From G963669295 sp963669295 (GTDB lineage: Bacteria > Bacteroidota > Bacteroidia > Flavobacteriales_D > CALLUQ01): DNA of 64,000 nt. This document shows positions 27,262 through 36,683 of the stretch, piece after piece. The stretch spans positions 3,100,001-3,164,000 of the forward strand of contig OY769938.1 of the NCBI GenBank assembly GCA_963669295.1, in the 5' to 3' direction. Both the position numbers and the translations under genes were made by a program. Within the stretch, counting starts at the first letter, position 1. Every line of letters begins with the position of its first letter. Under the pieces are notes generated by a model that saw nothing but the letters and a program-made list of their open reading frames with translations, made no database searches and had not been told where the DNA came from.

Positions 27262-29217
27262 ATGAGTGAGAATTCAGAAAACAAAAACCAGTACTCAGCC
27301 GATAGTATACAGGCACTGGAAGGGATGGAACACGTACGGATGCGTCCGTCTATGTACATCGGTGATGTTGGAGTAAGAGGGTTGCACCATTTGGTGTACG
27401 AGGTGGTAGATAACTCCATCGATGAGGCACTGGCAGGATATTGTGATGAAATTGGTGTTTGGATCAACGAAGATAACTCGATCACTGTTCGTGATAACGG
27501 ACGGGGTATTCCGGTTGGGGTACATAAGAAAGAGGGTGTTTCGGCACTTGAAGTTGTTATGACCAAGATTGGTGCAGGGGGTAAGTTTGATAAAGATTCC
27601 TATAAAGTATCTGGTGGTTTGCACGGGGTAGGGGTATCTTGTGTTAACGCACTGTCGGAAAGCTTGCATGCCACAGTATGGAGAGAAGGGAAAACCTGGG
27701 AACAAGAGTATGTACGTGGTAAAGCTCAATATGCCGTAAAAGAAACTGGAAGTACTGAAGATCAAGGTACCATGGTTCACTTTAGGCCCGACCATGAAAT
27801 TTTTGATGAGCGGGAGTACAACTACGAAACATTAGCTTCCAGAATGCGTGAGCTATCGTTCTTGAACAAGGGGATAAGAATTACCATTACCGATAAGCGT
27901 GTTCTTGATGAAGAAGGCAATGTATTGAGTGAGGAGTTTTTCTCGGAAGAGGGATTGAAAGAATTTGTTACTCACCTTGATGGTACCCGCGAATCGTTGA
28001 TTGAAGACGTTATTTGCATGGAAGGAGAAAAGAGCGGTGTTCCGGTAGAGGTAGCGATGGTTTACAATACATCGTACTCAGAAAACATTCACTCTTACGT
28101 AAATAACATTAACACTCATGAGGGTGGAACCCACCTTTCTGGCTTCCGTCGTGGTTTAACCAATACGCTAAAGAAGTATGCAGAAACATCAGGCATGCTC
28201 GATAAGCTTAAGTTTGAAATATCAGGTGATGATTTCCGCGAAGGACTAACCGCAGTAGTATCGGTAAAGGTAATGGAGCCGCAATTTGAAGGGCAAACCA
28301 AAACCAAACTGGGCAACCGTGAAGTAACAGCTCCAGTAAGCCAGGCGGTTACTGAAATGCTTACCAACTACCTTGAAGAACATCCCAACGATGCCAAGTC
28401 CATTGTACAAAAGGTAATATTAGCGGCACAAGCACGCCATGCAGCACGTAAAGCTCGTGAAATGGTGCAGCGTAAAAATGTACTTACCGGTAGCGGCTTG
28501 CCTGGGAAATTGTCTGATTGTTCAGAGAAAGATCCTTCCATTTGCGAACTGTACCTTGTTGAGGGAGATTCGGCAGGTGGTACGGCCAAACAAGGACGTG
28601 ATCGTAATTTTCAGGCCATCATGCCTTTGCGTGGTAAGATCCTCAATGTGGAGAAAGCCATGCAGCACAAAATCTTTGAGAATGAAGAAATCAAGAACAT
28701 TTATACTGCCCTTGGAGTAAAAGTAGGAACAGAAGAAGACAGTAAAGCACTGGATTTAACCAACCTACGCTACCACAAAGTCATCATCATGTGTGATGCC
28801 GATGTTGATGGTAGCCACATTGAAACGTTGATTCTTACTTTCTTCTTCCGCCACATGAAAGAAATGATCGAAAACGGTTATGTATATATTGCTACTCCAC
28901 CACTTTACCTGGTGAAAAAAGGTAGGGATGCACGCTATTGCTGGAACGACGAAGAAAGAGATGCTGCTATTCAGGATATGAAAGGTGCAGGGAAAGAAAG
29001 TAGTGTTGGAGTACAGCGTTACAAAGGTTTGGGGGAGATGAATGCCGATCAGTTATGGGAAACCACCATGTCGCCTGAAAACAGAACCCTGCGTAAAGTA
29101 ACCATAGAAAATGCAGCATCAGCAGATATGGTCTTTTCAATGCTTATGGGCGACGATGTGCCTCCTCGACGAGAGTTTATAGAGAAGAACGCTAAATATG
29201 CGAATATAGATGCTTAA
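27262..29217 (+). CDS. gyrB: DNA gyrase subunit B
   Basis: ATPase subunit of DNA gyrase (651 residues from the ATG at 27262, chosen over 27226 because it gives the usual short N-terminus and leaves room for the promoter). The GHKL ATP site has EVVDNSIDEALAG, DNGRGIPVGVHKKEG and VSGGLHGVGVSCVNALS. The TOPRIM domain has ELYLVEGDSAGGTAKQGRDR and the metal site DADVDGSHIETL. The C-terminal GyrA-binding part has VQRYKGLGEMNADQLWETT. GyrB rather than ParE is supported by the AKQGRDRNFQAIMPLRGKIL motif and length. It is followed by a strong terminator. Confidence 0.98.
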   Translation: MSENSENKNQYSADSIQALEGMEHVRMRPSMYIGDVGVRGLHHLVYEVVDNSIDEALAGYCDEIGVWINEDNSITVRDNGRGIPVGVHKKEGVSALEVVMTKIGAGGKFDKDSYKVSGGLHGVGVSCVNALSESLHATVWREGKTWEQEYVRGKAQYAVKETGSTEDQGTMVHFRPDHEIFDEREYNYETLASRMRELSFLNKGIRITITDKRVLDEEGNVLSEEFFSEEGLKEFVTHLDGTRESLIEDVICMEGEKSGVPVEVAMVYNTSYSENIHSYVNNINTHEGGTHLSGFRRGLTNTLKKYAETSGMLDKLKFEISGDDFREGLTAVVSVKVMEPQFEGQTKTKLGNREVTAPVSQAVTEMLTNYLEEHPNDAKSIVQKVILAAQARHAARKAREMVQRKNVLTGSGLPGKLSDCSEKDPSICELYLVEGDSAGGTAKQGRDRNFQAIMPLRGKILNVEKAMQHKIFENEEIKNIYTALGVKVGTEEDSKALDLTNLRYHKVIIMCDADVDGSHIETLILTFFFRHMKEMIENGYVYIATPPLYLVKKGRDARYCWNDEERDAAIQDMKGAGKESSVGVQRYKGLGEMNADQLWETTMSPENRTLRKVTIENAASADMVFSMLMGDDVPPRREFIEKNAKYANIDA

Positions 29218-29241
29218 AATAGCTTAGATGCCATTTTAAAG

Positions 29242-29272
29242 CCCGTTTGTTACATCAACAAACGGGTTTTTT
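29242..29272 (+). terminator. Rho-independent terminator of gyrB
   Basis: A perfect 10-bp stem (CCCGTTTGTT with AACAAACGGG), 5-nt loop and six T follow the gyrB stop by 24 nt. Confidence 0.9.
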
Positions 29273-29427
29273 GTTTTAAAAGGTTTCCCCTTGATGCGTA
29301 TCCCGTATTCTATTTCCTCATGCATTACTATGTGTGATTTCTCGCTACATGAGGTATGAGTTGTTGTACCGTACTCCATCAAAGTAAGAGGGAGTAGAGA
29401 AAGTGAAATTTGTAGTGTATAAAAAGT

Positions 29428-29460
29428 AAAAGGCCGATTACATTATGCAATCGGCCTTTT
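29428..29460 (-). terminator. Terminator of the 2363-residue surface protein gene
   Basis: A perfect 12-bp stem (AAAAGGCCGATT with AATCGGCCTTTT) and a 9-nt loop lie 14 nt past the stop on the minus strand. Being symmetrical in A/T ends, it may also back up the gyrB terminator. The 155 bp between the two terminators hold nothing I recognise. Confidence 0.85.
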
Positions 29461-29474
29461 GGGGAAGTAGAGAA

Positions 29475-32400
29475 TTATCTTAATAAGGTAACATGACCTA
29501 CAAAACTGTGTTGTTCGTTAGTAGAAGCATCCTTTACAATTAATCGCCATACATATACATCTTGCTTAGCAATACCTTGTCCTTTTACGGTGCCTCCCCA
29601 ATGCAATTCTGGGTGATGCGATTCGAAAATCAGCTCGCCCCAACGGTCGAAGATCAAAAATTCGTACTCCAACGGATCAATGCCATTTACTACAGGGTAG
29701 AAAAAGTCGTTTGTTCCATCACCATCTGGAGTAAAGGCGTTAGGGACATATACAATGAATTCATCGTCAATAACTACGGTGTAGCAAGTGGTATCTGTAC
29801 AATTATTGGCATTCGTTGCTACCAAACAAACATTGTACGAACCGGGTGCATCATTCGGAAACGTAAATGTGGGGTTTGTTGCTGTAGATGATCCAAGGTC
29901 ATCAAAAATCCATTCGTAGCTCACTGCTCCACTCGACATGTTGGTGAAACCGATAGTTGGGTTCAACACATTAGTAGGTTGTGGACCAAACACAAAGTCT
30001 GCGGTTGGATAATCATACACACATACCAATTGTGTGAAAGTAGTATCGCCTACACAACCATCGGGCGAAGTTACTGTTAAGGTAACGTCATAACACCCTG
30101 GTAACGTGTAAGTATGTGTAGGGTCGCAAGTATTTGAGGTATTGCCATCACCAAAATCCCAGAAACAAGTGCCGGTCATCAGCGGATCGGTTAAGTTATT
30201 AAAGTTGACGGTAACGGGTAAACACCCTGAAAGGTTGTCTGCTACAAAGTTAACTGTAGGTACTGTGTTCACTGTAATGGTTACCTGATCGGTGGTGGTT
30301 ACCGAACCACAGTTATCGCTTACAGTAACGGTATACGTGGTAGTAGTGGTTGGTGAAACACTAATGCTACCTCCTGTAGCAGTCCAACCTGAACCATCGT
30401 CGTTGGTCCAGTCGTAAGTATATGGGCCGCCATTGCCACCACCTCCGTTGGCAGTTAGTGTGGCCGATTCTCCAGGACAAATGGCTTGATCAGATTGAGC
30501 AGTTACTGTTAATGGTGGATTCACCGAAACAGTAACACTAGCTTGTGTTGTACAACCATTAGCATCGGTTATGGTTACTGTATAGGTGCCAGCAGTATTG
30601 ATGTTGAGGGCATTGCCAGCAGTAGCATTGGGATCGTCCCAAACATATGTGTAATTCGGAGTGCCACCTACTCCGTTACTTATGAGTGAAGCAGTTCCAC
30701 CGTCGCAGATGGTAGTGTCGTTGCTAATGTTTGCAGTAAGTACTGGTGGCGAAAGAACGCTCACGCCCATAGTTGCAGAACAACCATTGGCATCTTCAAC
30801 TACAATGTCATAATTGCCAGCGCATAATCCATTGAATACATTGGAAGCCTGGAAAGTAACGCCACCATCAATACTAAAAGAAGTAGCTGTGGGTGCATCA
30901 ACATCAATCGATCCATTGCAATCGCCATTACAAAGTTCATCAGTAATGGTAACATTATCTATGGTAACTGCAGGTGGCCCTATAATAGGGAAGGCGATAG
31001 TGTCAACAGTACAACCATTGGCATCTGTTACAGTAAGGTCGAAATTGCCTGCACACAAGTTATTTTCAGTAGGACTGTTGTTGGCACTGCTCGACCAGGT
31101 GTAGTCATAAGGTGTAATGCCACCGCCTGGAATTACAATAGCAAAACCATCGCAAGCACCAGCACAAGTTTCATCAAATGCCGAGAAGGTGATGGTAAGT
31201 TGTGTAGGTTCGTTGAGTGTTTCCGTTCCAGTCACGGTACATCCATTGCCATCTTGTACCACAATGTCGTAGTTGCCAGCTGCCAGTCCATTGAATATAT
31301 TGCCTGCCTGCCAGGTAACGCCATTATCGATCGAATATTGATAAGGGCCTCCGTCGCCACCTTGTGCATTGATCTCGATTGCACCCGTTCCATCCTGGAA
31401 ACAGGTTAAGTCTGTAAGTACCGCAGCGTATGACATAACAGGCGGTTCTGTTAAGGTCACCTGATCCAATACCTGGCATCCATTAGCGTCTTCTACTACG
31501 ATGTCGTAGGTACCATCGCAAATGCCATTGAAAGCATTCCCAGCCTGGAAGGTAACCCCATTATCAATGCTGTATTGCAATGGTGAAACACCTCCATTGG
31601 CAGTAATGGTAATGGTGCCATCACATGCACCGTTACACAATGGGTCGGTGAAAGCAGTATTGGTAATGGTAGGTGCCGCCTGGTTGTTAACCGATACGTT
31701 TAACGTAGCTGTACATCCGTTGGCATCTTGCACCACTACATCGTAGTTGCCTGCTGCCAACCCGTTCAATACATTTGAAGCCTGGAAGGTAGCTCCATTA
31801 TCGCTGCTGTACTGGTAAGGCGATACGCCCGCAGTTACGTTTACAGTAATGCTGCCATCTGCATTGCCACAAGTAGCATCTACTACAGTAGTGTTGAAGG
31901 CAACAGCTGGAGGATCGGTAAGTACCACAGTAGCTGTAGTTTGACATCCGTTTGCATCTTCTACTACTATATCGTAGCTGCTAGCTGCCAGTCCGTTAAA
32001 GGTGTTTGACGCCTGGAAGGTAGCCCCGTTATCGTTGCTGTATTGGTAAGGAGTTGTTCCTCCGTTGGCATTTACCACAATGCTACCATCGGTATCGCCA
32101 TTACAAGTAGGGTCTGTAGGGGTGGTATTGAAGGCGAGTGCAGTTGGTTCGTTTACCTGTACCTGTAGAGTAGCCTGGCACCCATTGGCATCTTCTACTA
32201 CAAGGTCGTAAGTACCTGCGGTTAATCCGTTAAAGGTGTTTGACGCCTGGAAAGTAGCTCCATTGTCGTTGCTGTATTGGAGCGGGGTTGTTCCTCCGGA
32301 GGCGGTAATGGTAATGCTACCATCGTTTCCACCGTTACATGATACATCCACAATGATGGTGTTGTCGATGGTAGGACCAGGCGTGTCGGTAAGCACCACT

Positions 32401-35400
32401 TGTGTAGTGGCCTGGCATCCATTGGCATCTTCTACCACCATGTCGTAAGTGCCTGCTGGCAATCCATTGAATACATTGCCAGCCTGGAAGGTAGCTCCGT
32501 TGTCGTTGCTATATTGTAGGGGAGGTGTTCCTCCTGATGCTGTTACATCAATAGAGCCATTGCTGTTGCCACAAGTAGGATCAACAGTGGCGGTATTGGT
32601 AATGGTAGGTGCCGCCTGGTTGTTAACCGATACGTTTAACGTAGCTGTACATCCGTTGGCATCTTGCACCACTACATCGTAGTTGCCTGCTGCCAACCCG
32701 TTCAATACATTTGAAGCCTGGAAGGTAGCTCCATTATCGCTGCTGTACTGGTAAGGCGATACGCCCGCAGTTACGTTTACAGTAATGCTGCCATCTGCAT
32801 TGCCACAAGTAGCATCTACTACAGTAGTGTTGAAGGCAACAGCTGGAGGATCGGTAAGTACCACAGTAGCTGTAGTTTGACATCCGTTTGCATCTTCTAC
32901 TACTATATCGTAGCTGCCAGCTGCCAGTCCGTTAAAGGTGTTTGACGCCTGGAAGGTAGCCCCGTTATCGTTGCTGTATTGGTAAGGAGTTGTTCCTCCG
33001 TTGGCATTTACCACAATGCTACCATCGGTATCGCCATTACAAGTAGGGTCTGTAGGGGTGGTATTGAAGGCGAGTGCAGTTGGTTCGTTTACCTGTACCT
33101 GTAGAGTAGCCTGGCACCCATTGGCATCTTCTACTACAAGGTCGTAAGTACCTGCGGTTAATCCGTTAAAGGTGTTTGACGCCTGGAAAGTAGCTCCATT
33201 GTCGTTGCTGTATTGGAGCGGGGTTGTTCCTCCGGAGGCGGTAATGGTAATGCTACCATCGTTTCCACCGTTACATGATACATCCACAATGATGGTGTTG
33301 TCGATGGTAGGACCAGGCGTGTCGGTAAGCACCACTTGTGTAGTGGCCTGGCATCCATTGGCATCTTCTACCACCATGTCGTAAGTGCCTGCTGGCAATC
33401 CATTGAATACATTGCCAGCCTGGAAGGTAGCTCCGTTGTCGTTGCTATATTGTAGGGGAGGTGTTCCTCCTGATGCTGTTACATCAATAGAGCCATTGCT
33501 GTTGCCACAAGTAGGATCAACAGTGGCGGTATTGGTAATGGTAGGTGCCGCCTGGTTGTTAACCGTTACATTCAATGTAGCTGTACATCCGTTGGCATCT
33601 TGCACCACTACATCGTAGTTGCCGGCAACTAATCCATTAAGAATGTTCGACGCCTGGAAGGTAGCTCCATTATCGCTGCTGTACTGGTAAGGCGATACGC
33701 CCGCAGTTACGTTTACAGTAATGCTGCCATCTGCATTGCCACAAGTAGCATCTACTACAGTAGTGTTGAAGGCAACAGCTGGAGGATCGGTAAGTACCAC
33801 AGTAGCTGTAGTTTGACATCCGTTTGCATCTTCTACTACTATATCGTAGCTGCCAGCTGCCAGTCCGTTAAAGGTGTTTGACGCCTGGAAGGTAGCCCCG
33901 TTATCGTTGCTGTATTGGTAAGGAGTTGTTCCTCCGTTGGCATTTACCACAATGCTACCATCGGTATCGCCATTACAAGTAGGGTCTGTAGGGGTGGTAT
34001 TGAAGGCGAGTGCAGTTGGTTCGTTTACCTGTACCTGTAGAGTAGCCTGGCACCCATTGGCATCTTCTACTACAAGGTCGTAAGTACCTGCGGTTAATCC
34101 ATTAAAGGTGTTTGACGCCTGGAAAGTAGCTCCATTGTCGTTGCTGTATTGGAGCGGGGTTGTTCCTCCGGAGGCGGTAATGGTAATGCTACCATCGTTT
34201 CCACCGTTACATGATACATCCACAATGATGGTGTTGTCGATGGTAGGACCAGGCGTGTCGGTAAGCACCACTTGTGTAGTGGCCTGGCATCCATTGGCAT
34301 CTTCTACCACCATGTCGTAAGTGCCTGCTGGCAATCCATTGAATACATTGCCAGCCTGGAAGGTAGCTCCGTTGTTGTTGCTGTATTGTAAAGGCGGAGT
34401 TCCTCCCGATGCAGTAATGGTAATAGAACCGTCGCTACCCCCACAACTGGGATCGATAAAAGCTGTGTTGGTAATGTTTGGCCCAGCAGTATTGTTTAAG
34501 GTAACTTGTACAGTAGCTTGACATCCGTTGGCGTCTTCAACTACAATATCGTAGGTGCCAGCTGGTAAACCGTTGAATACATTACCAGCCTGGAAGGTGG
34601 CTCCATTATCGTCGCTATATTGTAAAGGAGCTGTACCACCGGTAGCGGTTACTGTAATGCTGCCATCGCTAGCACCACAGCTGGGGTCTACTGGTGTAGT
34701 GCCGGTGATGTTTGGCCCTGGCTGATCCACTACGTTAACAGTGGCAGTAGCAGTACATCCATCGGCATCTTGAACTACAATGTCGTAGCTTCCCGGTGCT
34801 AGGCCATTAAAAACATTGGCTCCCTGGAAAGTACCACCATTATCGTTGCTGTATTGATAAGGAGAAACACCAGCGGTTACGTTTACAGTAATTGAGCCGT
34901 TGTTATTGCCGCAAGTGGCATCTACTACCGTAGTATTGAAAGCTACTGCGGGGGGATCGGTGAGCACTACGGTTGCAGTGGTTTGACATCCGTTGGCATC
35001 TTCTACTACTATGTCGTAGCTGCCTGCTCCCAGCCCGTTAAACGTGTTGCCAGCCTGAAATGTAGCGCCGTTGTCATTACTATACTGGTAAGGGGTAGTA
35101 CCTCCGCTGGCATTGACTACAATGCTACCGTCTGTGCCGCCATTACAAGTGGGGTTGGTGGGGGTTGTATTGAAGTTAAGTGCAGGAGGTTCGTTTACCG
35201 TAACCTGTATATTGTCCTGGCAGCCACTAGCATCTTGTACTACAATATCGTATGTGCCAGCTGATAAGCCATTAAAAACATTTGATCCCTGGAAAGTGGC
35301 TCCGTTGTTATTGCTGTACTGAATAGGAGGAGTACCTCCTGTAACGGTAATGGTGATGCTACCATCGTTACCGCCATTACAGGTTACATCAACTACTACA

Positions 35401-36566
35401 TTGCCGGTAATGGAGGGCATTAGAATTGGCCCACCACTAAAGGTGGCAGTACACCCGTTGGCATCGGTTACTGAAATGGAGTAGTTATCGCCATTGTTAA
35501 GTCCGGTAATGGTAATGGTTCCGCCATGTGATACCGGTGTTCCGGTGACGGTACCAGCGCCTGTGTTGGTTACCGTGTAGTTTCCACCTGTGAATTCAGG
35601 TAAACCACCATTTATAGTAATGTCAACACTTCCGTTGGCACAATCTTCTGACGAAGTAAATGTAATTGGATTCATGAAATTCACCTCAATGGGAGGCCCC
35701 ATGTCAAAACATCCATCGCCATCTTGATCCCAGTTAATAACTCCATTGGGATTGCCATTGTTATCGCCATCATCGGCAGTAATTGGAACAAAGTACACGG
35801 TAGGGCCTAATCCAGCTCCCAGCAGGATACTGCCTGCATTGTTACAATCTGAAAAATCTTCACCGGTCCATAGCAATCCTGTATAGCATGCGTCGGCATT
35901 GGGGTCTGGGTCGGTAGGGGCACAACTGTATAAGGCATACATCAATTCCGAATCTTCTCCCGAAGTTGGAGTAGGCAATACGTAGTCGTCGTTAGAAATG
36001 ATATCGATGCATTCGCCCCAACATAAGAAAACAGGGCTTGTTGCTGGCGTACCATCTACCGTTACGGTTTGTGTGCCTGCGTCGGCTCCACATCCACCTG
36101 GAGGGCAGATATTTACATCCCAGGTACAATTATCGCCTGCATCACCATCCACCACAATGTAATAGCTTTGCCCAGCTACTGCGGGGAATGAAAGGGGAGG
36201 AGGAGGGTTTCCGTTTACACAATTACCTACTGGTGTGTATGGGCCACCACAAGGGCCGGTAAATACACCCAATTGCACTCCAAATCCACTGTTGCAGCTG
36301 ATGTTGGTGAAATTCACATCCACAGTGCCGTTGGCAGTGGCAGTGTATTCATACCAAACCGTATTTTCCAGTGATGCAGCACAGATGTCTGCAGCAGCAT
36401 AGGAATCGTCGCCACCAGAGGTGCTGGCAGTGGCTCCAATATTGGTTCCATTGGTAACAGTACAATCTAATGTGGTTGCATTGGCGCAATCATCATTGGG
36501 GGGTTGTGCATAAGTCAAAATTGAGAGTAAGAGACTTATGAACAGAGATAGCAGCTTCATGTTCAT
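29475..36566 (-). CDS. Giant SprB-repeat surface protein with type B T9SS sorting domain (2363 aa)
   Basis: Predicted cell-surface adhesin. A signal peptide (MKLLSLFISLLLSILTYAQ) is followed by a jelly-roll-like head starting PPNDDCANATTLDC and ending near residue 150. An unnamed Cys-containing module follows (about 155-380). About 20 SprB-like repeats of 78 residues come next, typified by VSCNGGNDGSITITASGG, YSNDNGATFQA, FNGL.AGTYD and VVEDANGC. The end has Ig-like segments, two PKD domains (CFWDFGDGNTSNTCDPTHTY; YEWIFDDLGSS) and the type B signal (YVPNAFTPDGDGTNDFF, FDRWGELIFES, HSFVGHVTLLR). In gliding Flavobacteria such proteins are exported by the T9SS and moved along the surface. The middle of the stalk is a near-identical 936-bp super-repeat. 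No clear promoter seen; it has its own terminator. Confidence 0.93.
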   Translation of the reverse strand: MNMKLLSLFISLLLSILTYAQPPNDDCANATTLDCTVTNGTNIGATASTSGGDDSYAAADICAASLENTVWYEYTATANGTVDVNFTNISCNSGFGVQLGVFTGPCGGPYTPVGNCVNGNPPPPLSFPAVAGQSYYIVVDGDAGDNCTWDVNICPPGGCGADAGTQTVTVDGTPATSPVFLCWGECIDIISNDDYVLPTPTSGEDSELMYALYSCAPTDPDPNADACYTGLLWTGEDFSDCNNAGSILLGAGLGPTVYFVPITADDGDNNGNPNGVINWDQDGDGCFDMGPPIEVNFMNPITFTSSEDCANGSVDITINGGLPEFTGGNYTVTNTGAGTVTGTPVSHGGTITITGLNNGDNYSISVTDANGCTATFSGGPILMPSITGNVVVDVTCNGGNDGSITITVTGGTPPIQYSNNNGATFQGSNVFNGLSAGTYDIVVQDASGCQDNIQVTVNEPPALNFNTTPTNPTCNGGTDGSIVVNASGGTTPYQYSNDNGATFQAGNTFNGLGAGSYDIVVEDANGCQTTATVVLTDPPAVAFNTTVVDATCGNNNGSITVNVTAGVSPYQYSNDNGGTFQGANVFNGLAPGSYDIVVQDADGCTATATVNVVDQPGPNITGTTPVDPSCGASDGSITVTATGGTAPLQYSDDNGATFQAGNVFNGLPAGTYDIVVEDANGCQATVQVTLNNTAGPNITNTAFIDPSCGGSDGSITITASGGTPPLQYSNNNGATFQAGNVFNGLPAGTYDMVVEDANGCQATTQVVLTDTPGPTIDNTIIVDVSCNGGNDGSITITASGGTTPLQYSNDNGATFQASNTFNGLTAGTYDLVVEDANGCQATLQVQVNEPTALAFNTTPTDPTCNGDTDGSIVVNANGGTTPYQYSNDNGATFQASNTFNGLAAGSYDIVVEDANGCQTTATVVLTDPPAVAFNTTVVDATCGNADGSITVNVTAGVSPYQYSSDNGATFQASNILNGLVAGNYDVVVQDANGCTATLNVTVNNQAAPTITNTATVDPTCGNSNGSIDVTASGGTPPLQYSNDNGATFQAGNVFNGLPAGTYDMVVEDANGCQATTQVVLTDTPGPTIDNTIIVDVSCNGGNDGSITITASGGTTPLQYSNDNGATFQASNTFNGLTAGTYDLVVEDANGCQATLQVQVNEPTALAFNTTPTDPTCNGDTDGSIVVNANGGTTPYQYSNDNGATFQASNTFNGLAAGSYDIVVEDANGCQTTATVVLTDPPAVAFNTTVVDATCGNADGSITVNVTAGVSPYQYSSDNGATFQASNVLNGLAAGNYDVVVQDANGCTATLNVSVNNQAAPTITNTATVDPTCGNSNGSIDVTASGGTPPLQYSNDNGATFQAGNVFNGLPAGTYDMVVEDANGCQATTQVVLTDTPGPTIDNTIIVDVSCNGGNDGSITITASGGTTPLQYSNDNGATFQASNTFNGLTAGTYDLVVEDANGCQATLQVQVNEPTALAFNTTPTDPTCNGDTDGSIVVNANGGTTPYQYSNDNGATFQASNTFNGLAASSYDIVVEDANGCQTTATVVLTDPPAVAFNTTVVDATCGNADGSITVNVTAGVSPYQYSSDNGATFQASNVLNGLAAGNYDVVVQDANGCTATLNVSVNNQAAPTITNTAFTDPLCNGACDGTITITANGGVSPLQYSIDNGVTFQAGNAFNGICDGTYDIVVEDANGCQVLDQVTLTEPPVMSYAAVLTDLTCFQDGTGAIEINAQGGDGGPYQYSIDNGVTWQAGNIFNGLAAGNYDIVVQDGNGCTVTGTETLNEPTQLTITFSAFDETCAGACDGFAIVIPGGGITPYDYTWSSSANNSPTENNLCAGNFDLTVTDANGCTVDTIAFPIIGPPAVTIDNVTITDELCNGDCNGSIDVDAPTATSFSIDGGVTFQASNVFNGLCAGNYDIVVEDANGCSATMGVSVLSPPVLTANISNDTTICDGGTASLISNGVGGTPNYTYVWDDPNATAGNALNINTAGTYTVTITDANGCTTQASVTVSVNPPLTVTAQSDQAICPGESATLTANGGGGNGGPYTYDWTNDDGSGWTATGGSISVSPTTTTTYTVTVSDNCGSVTTTDQVTITVNTVPTVNFVADNLSGCLPVTVNFNNLTDPLMTGTCFWDFGDGNTSNTCDPTHTYTLPGCYDVTLTVTSPDGCVGDTTFTQLVCVYDYPTADFVFGPQPTNVLNPTIGFTNMSSGAVSYEWIFDDLGSSTATNPTFTFPNDAPGSYNVCLVATNANNCTDTTCYTVVIDDEFIVYVPNAFTPDGDGTNDFFYPVVNGIDPLEYEFLIFDRWGELIFESHHPELHWGGTVKGQGIAKQDVYVWRLIVKDASTNEQHSFVGHVTLLR
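30745..35430 (-). repeat. Array of about 20 SprB-like repeats (approximately 234 bp each)
   Basis: Coding repeats within the 2363-residue protein, each encoding about 78 residues beginning near a (P/V/A)(S/T)CN/CG motif and ending DANGC. Most units carry two cysteines. The last three or four (toward the C-terminus) are more divergent and shared with the neighbouring giant proteins. Edges are approximate. Confidence 0.85.
31657..34375 (-). repeat. Tandem 936-bp super-repeat, 2.9 copies
   Basis: Copies at 31657-32592, 32593-33528 and 33529-34375 (partial). Each full unit is 312 codons, four SprB repeats. By eye the first two copies differ at a single base (31982, T versus C, changing Gly to Ser). 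The third differs mainly in one patch at about 33566-33655. This is a recent in-frame amplification and an assembly hazard. Confidence 0.95.
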
Positions 36567-36632
36567 AATATAGGGTTGCAGCGATTATATTTAATAGACG
36601 TAGCTTCGTTGAAATGGTTGCCATTGAAGCAT

Positions 36633-36662
36633 AAAAAAAGAGCCCGAAGAGGCTCTTTTTTT
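36633..36662 (-). terminator. Terminator of the 1617-residue surface protein gene
   Basis: The stem AAAGAGCC/GGCTCTTT extended by A/T pairs, with a 6-nt loop, lies 22 nt past the stop and gives a long U run on the minus-strand transcript. It separates this gene from the next giant gene, whose start is at 36566. Confidence 0.85.
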
Positions 36663-36683
36663 ATTATTTATGGTTGTTTTTTA

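Noticed and set aside
27262..29217. ParE (topoisomerase IV subunit B) instead of GyrB
   Set aside because: The AKQGRDR and PLRGKILNVEKA motifs and overall length fit GyrB.
29281..29427. Small RNA between the gyrB terminator and the next terminator
   Set aside because: No promoter-like element or stable conserved fold is visible; the only structures are the two flanking terminators.
31200..35320. Regularly spaced repeats resembling a CRISPR array
   Set aside because: The repeats are about 234 bp in a continuous open frame and encode SprB-like domains; there are no short direct repeats with unique spacers and no cas gene.
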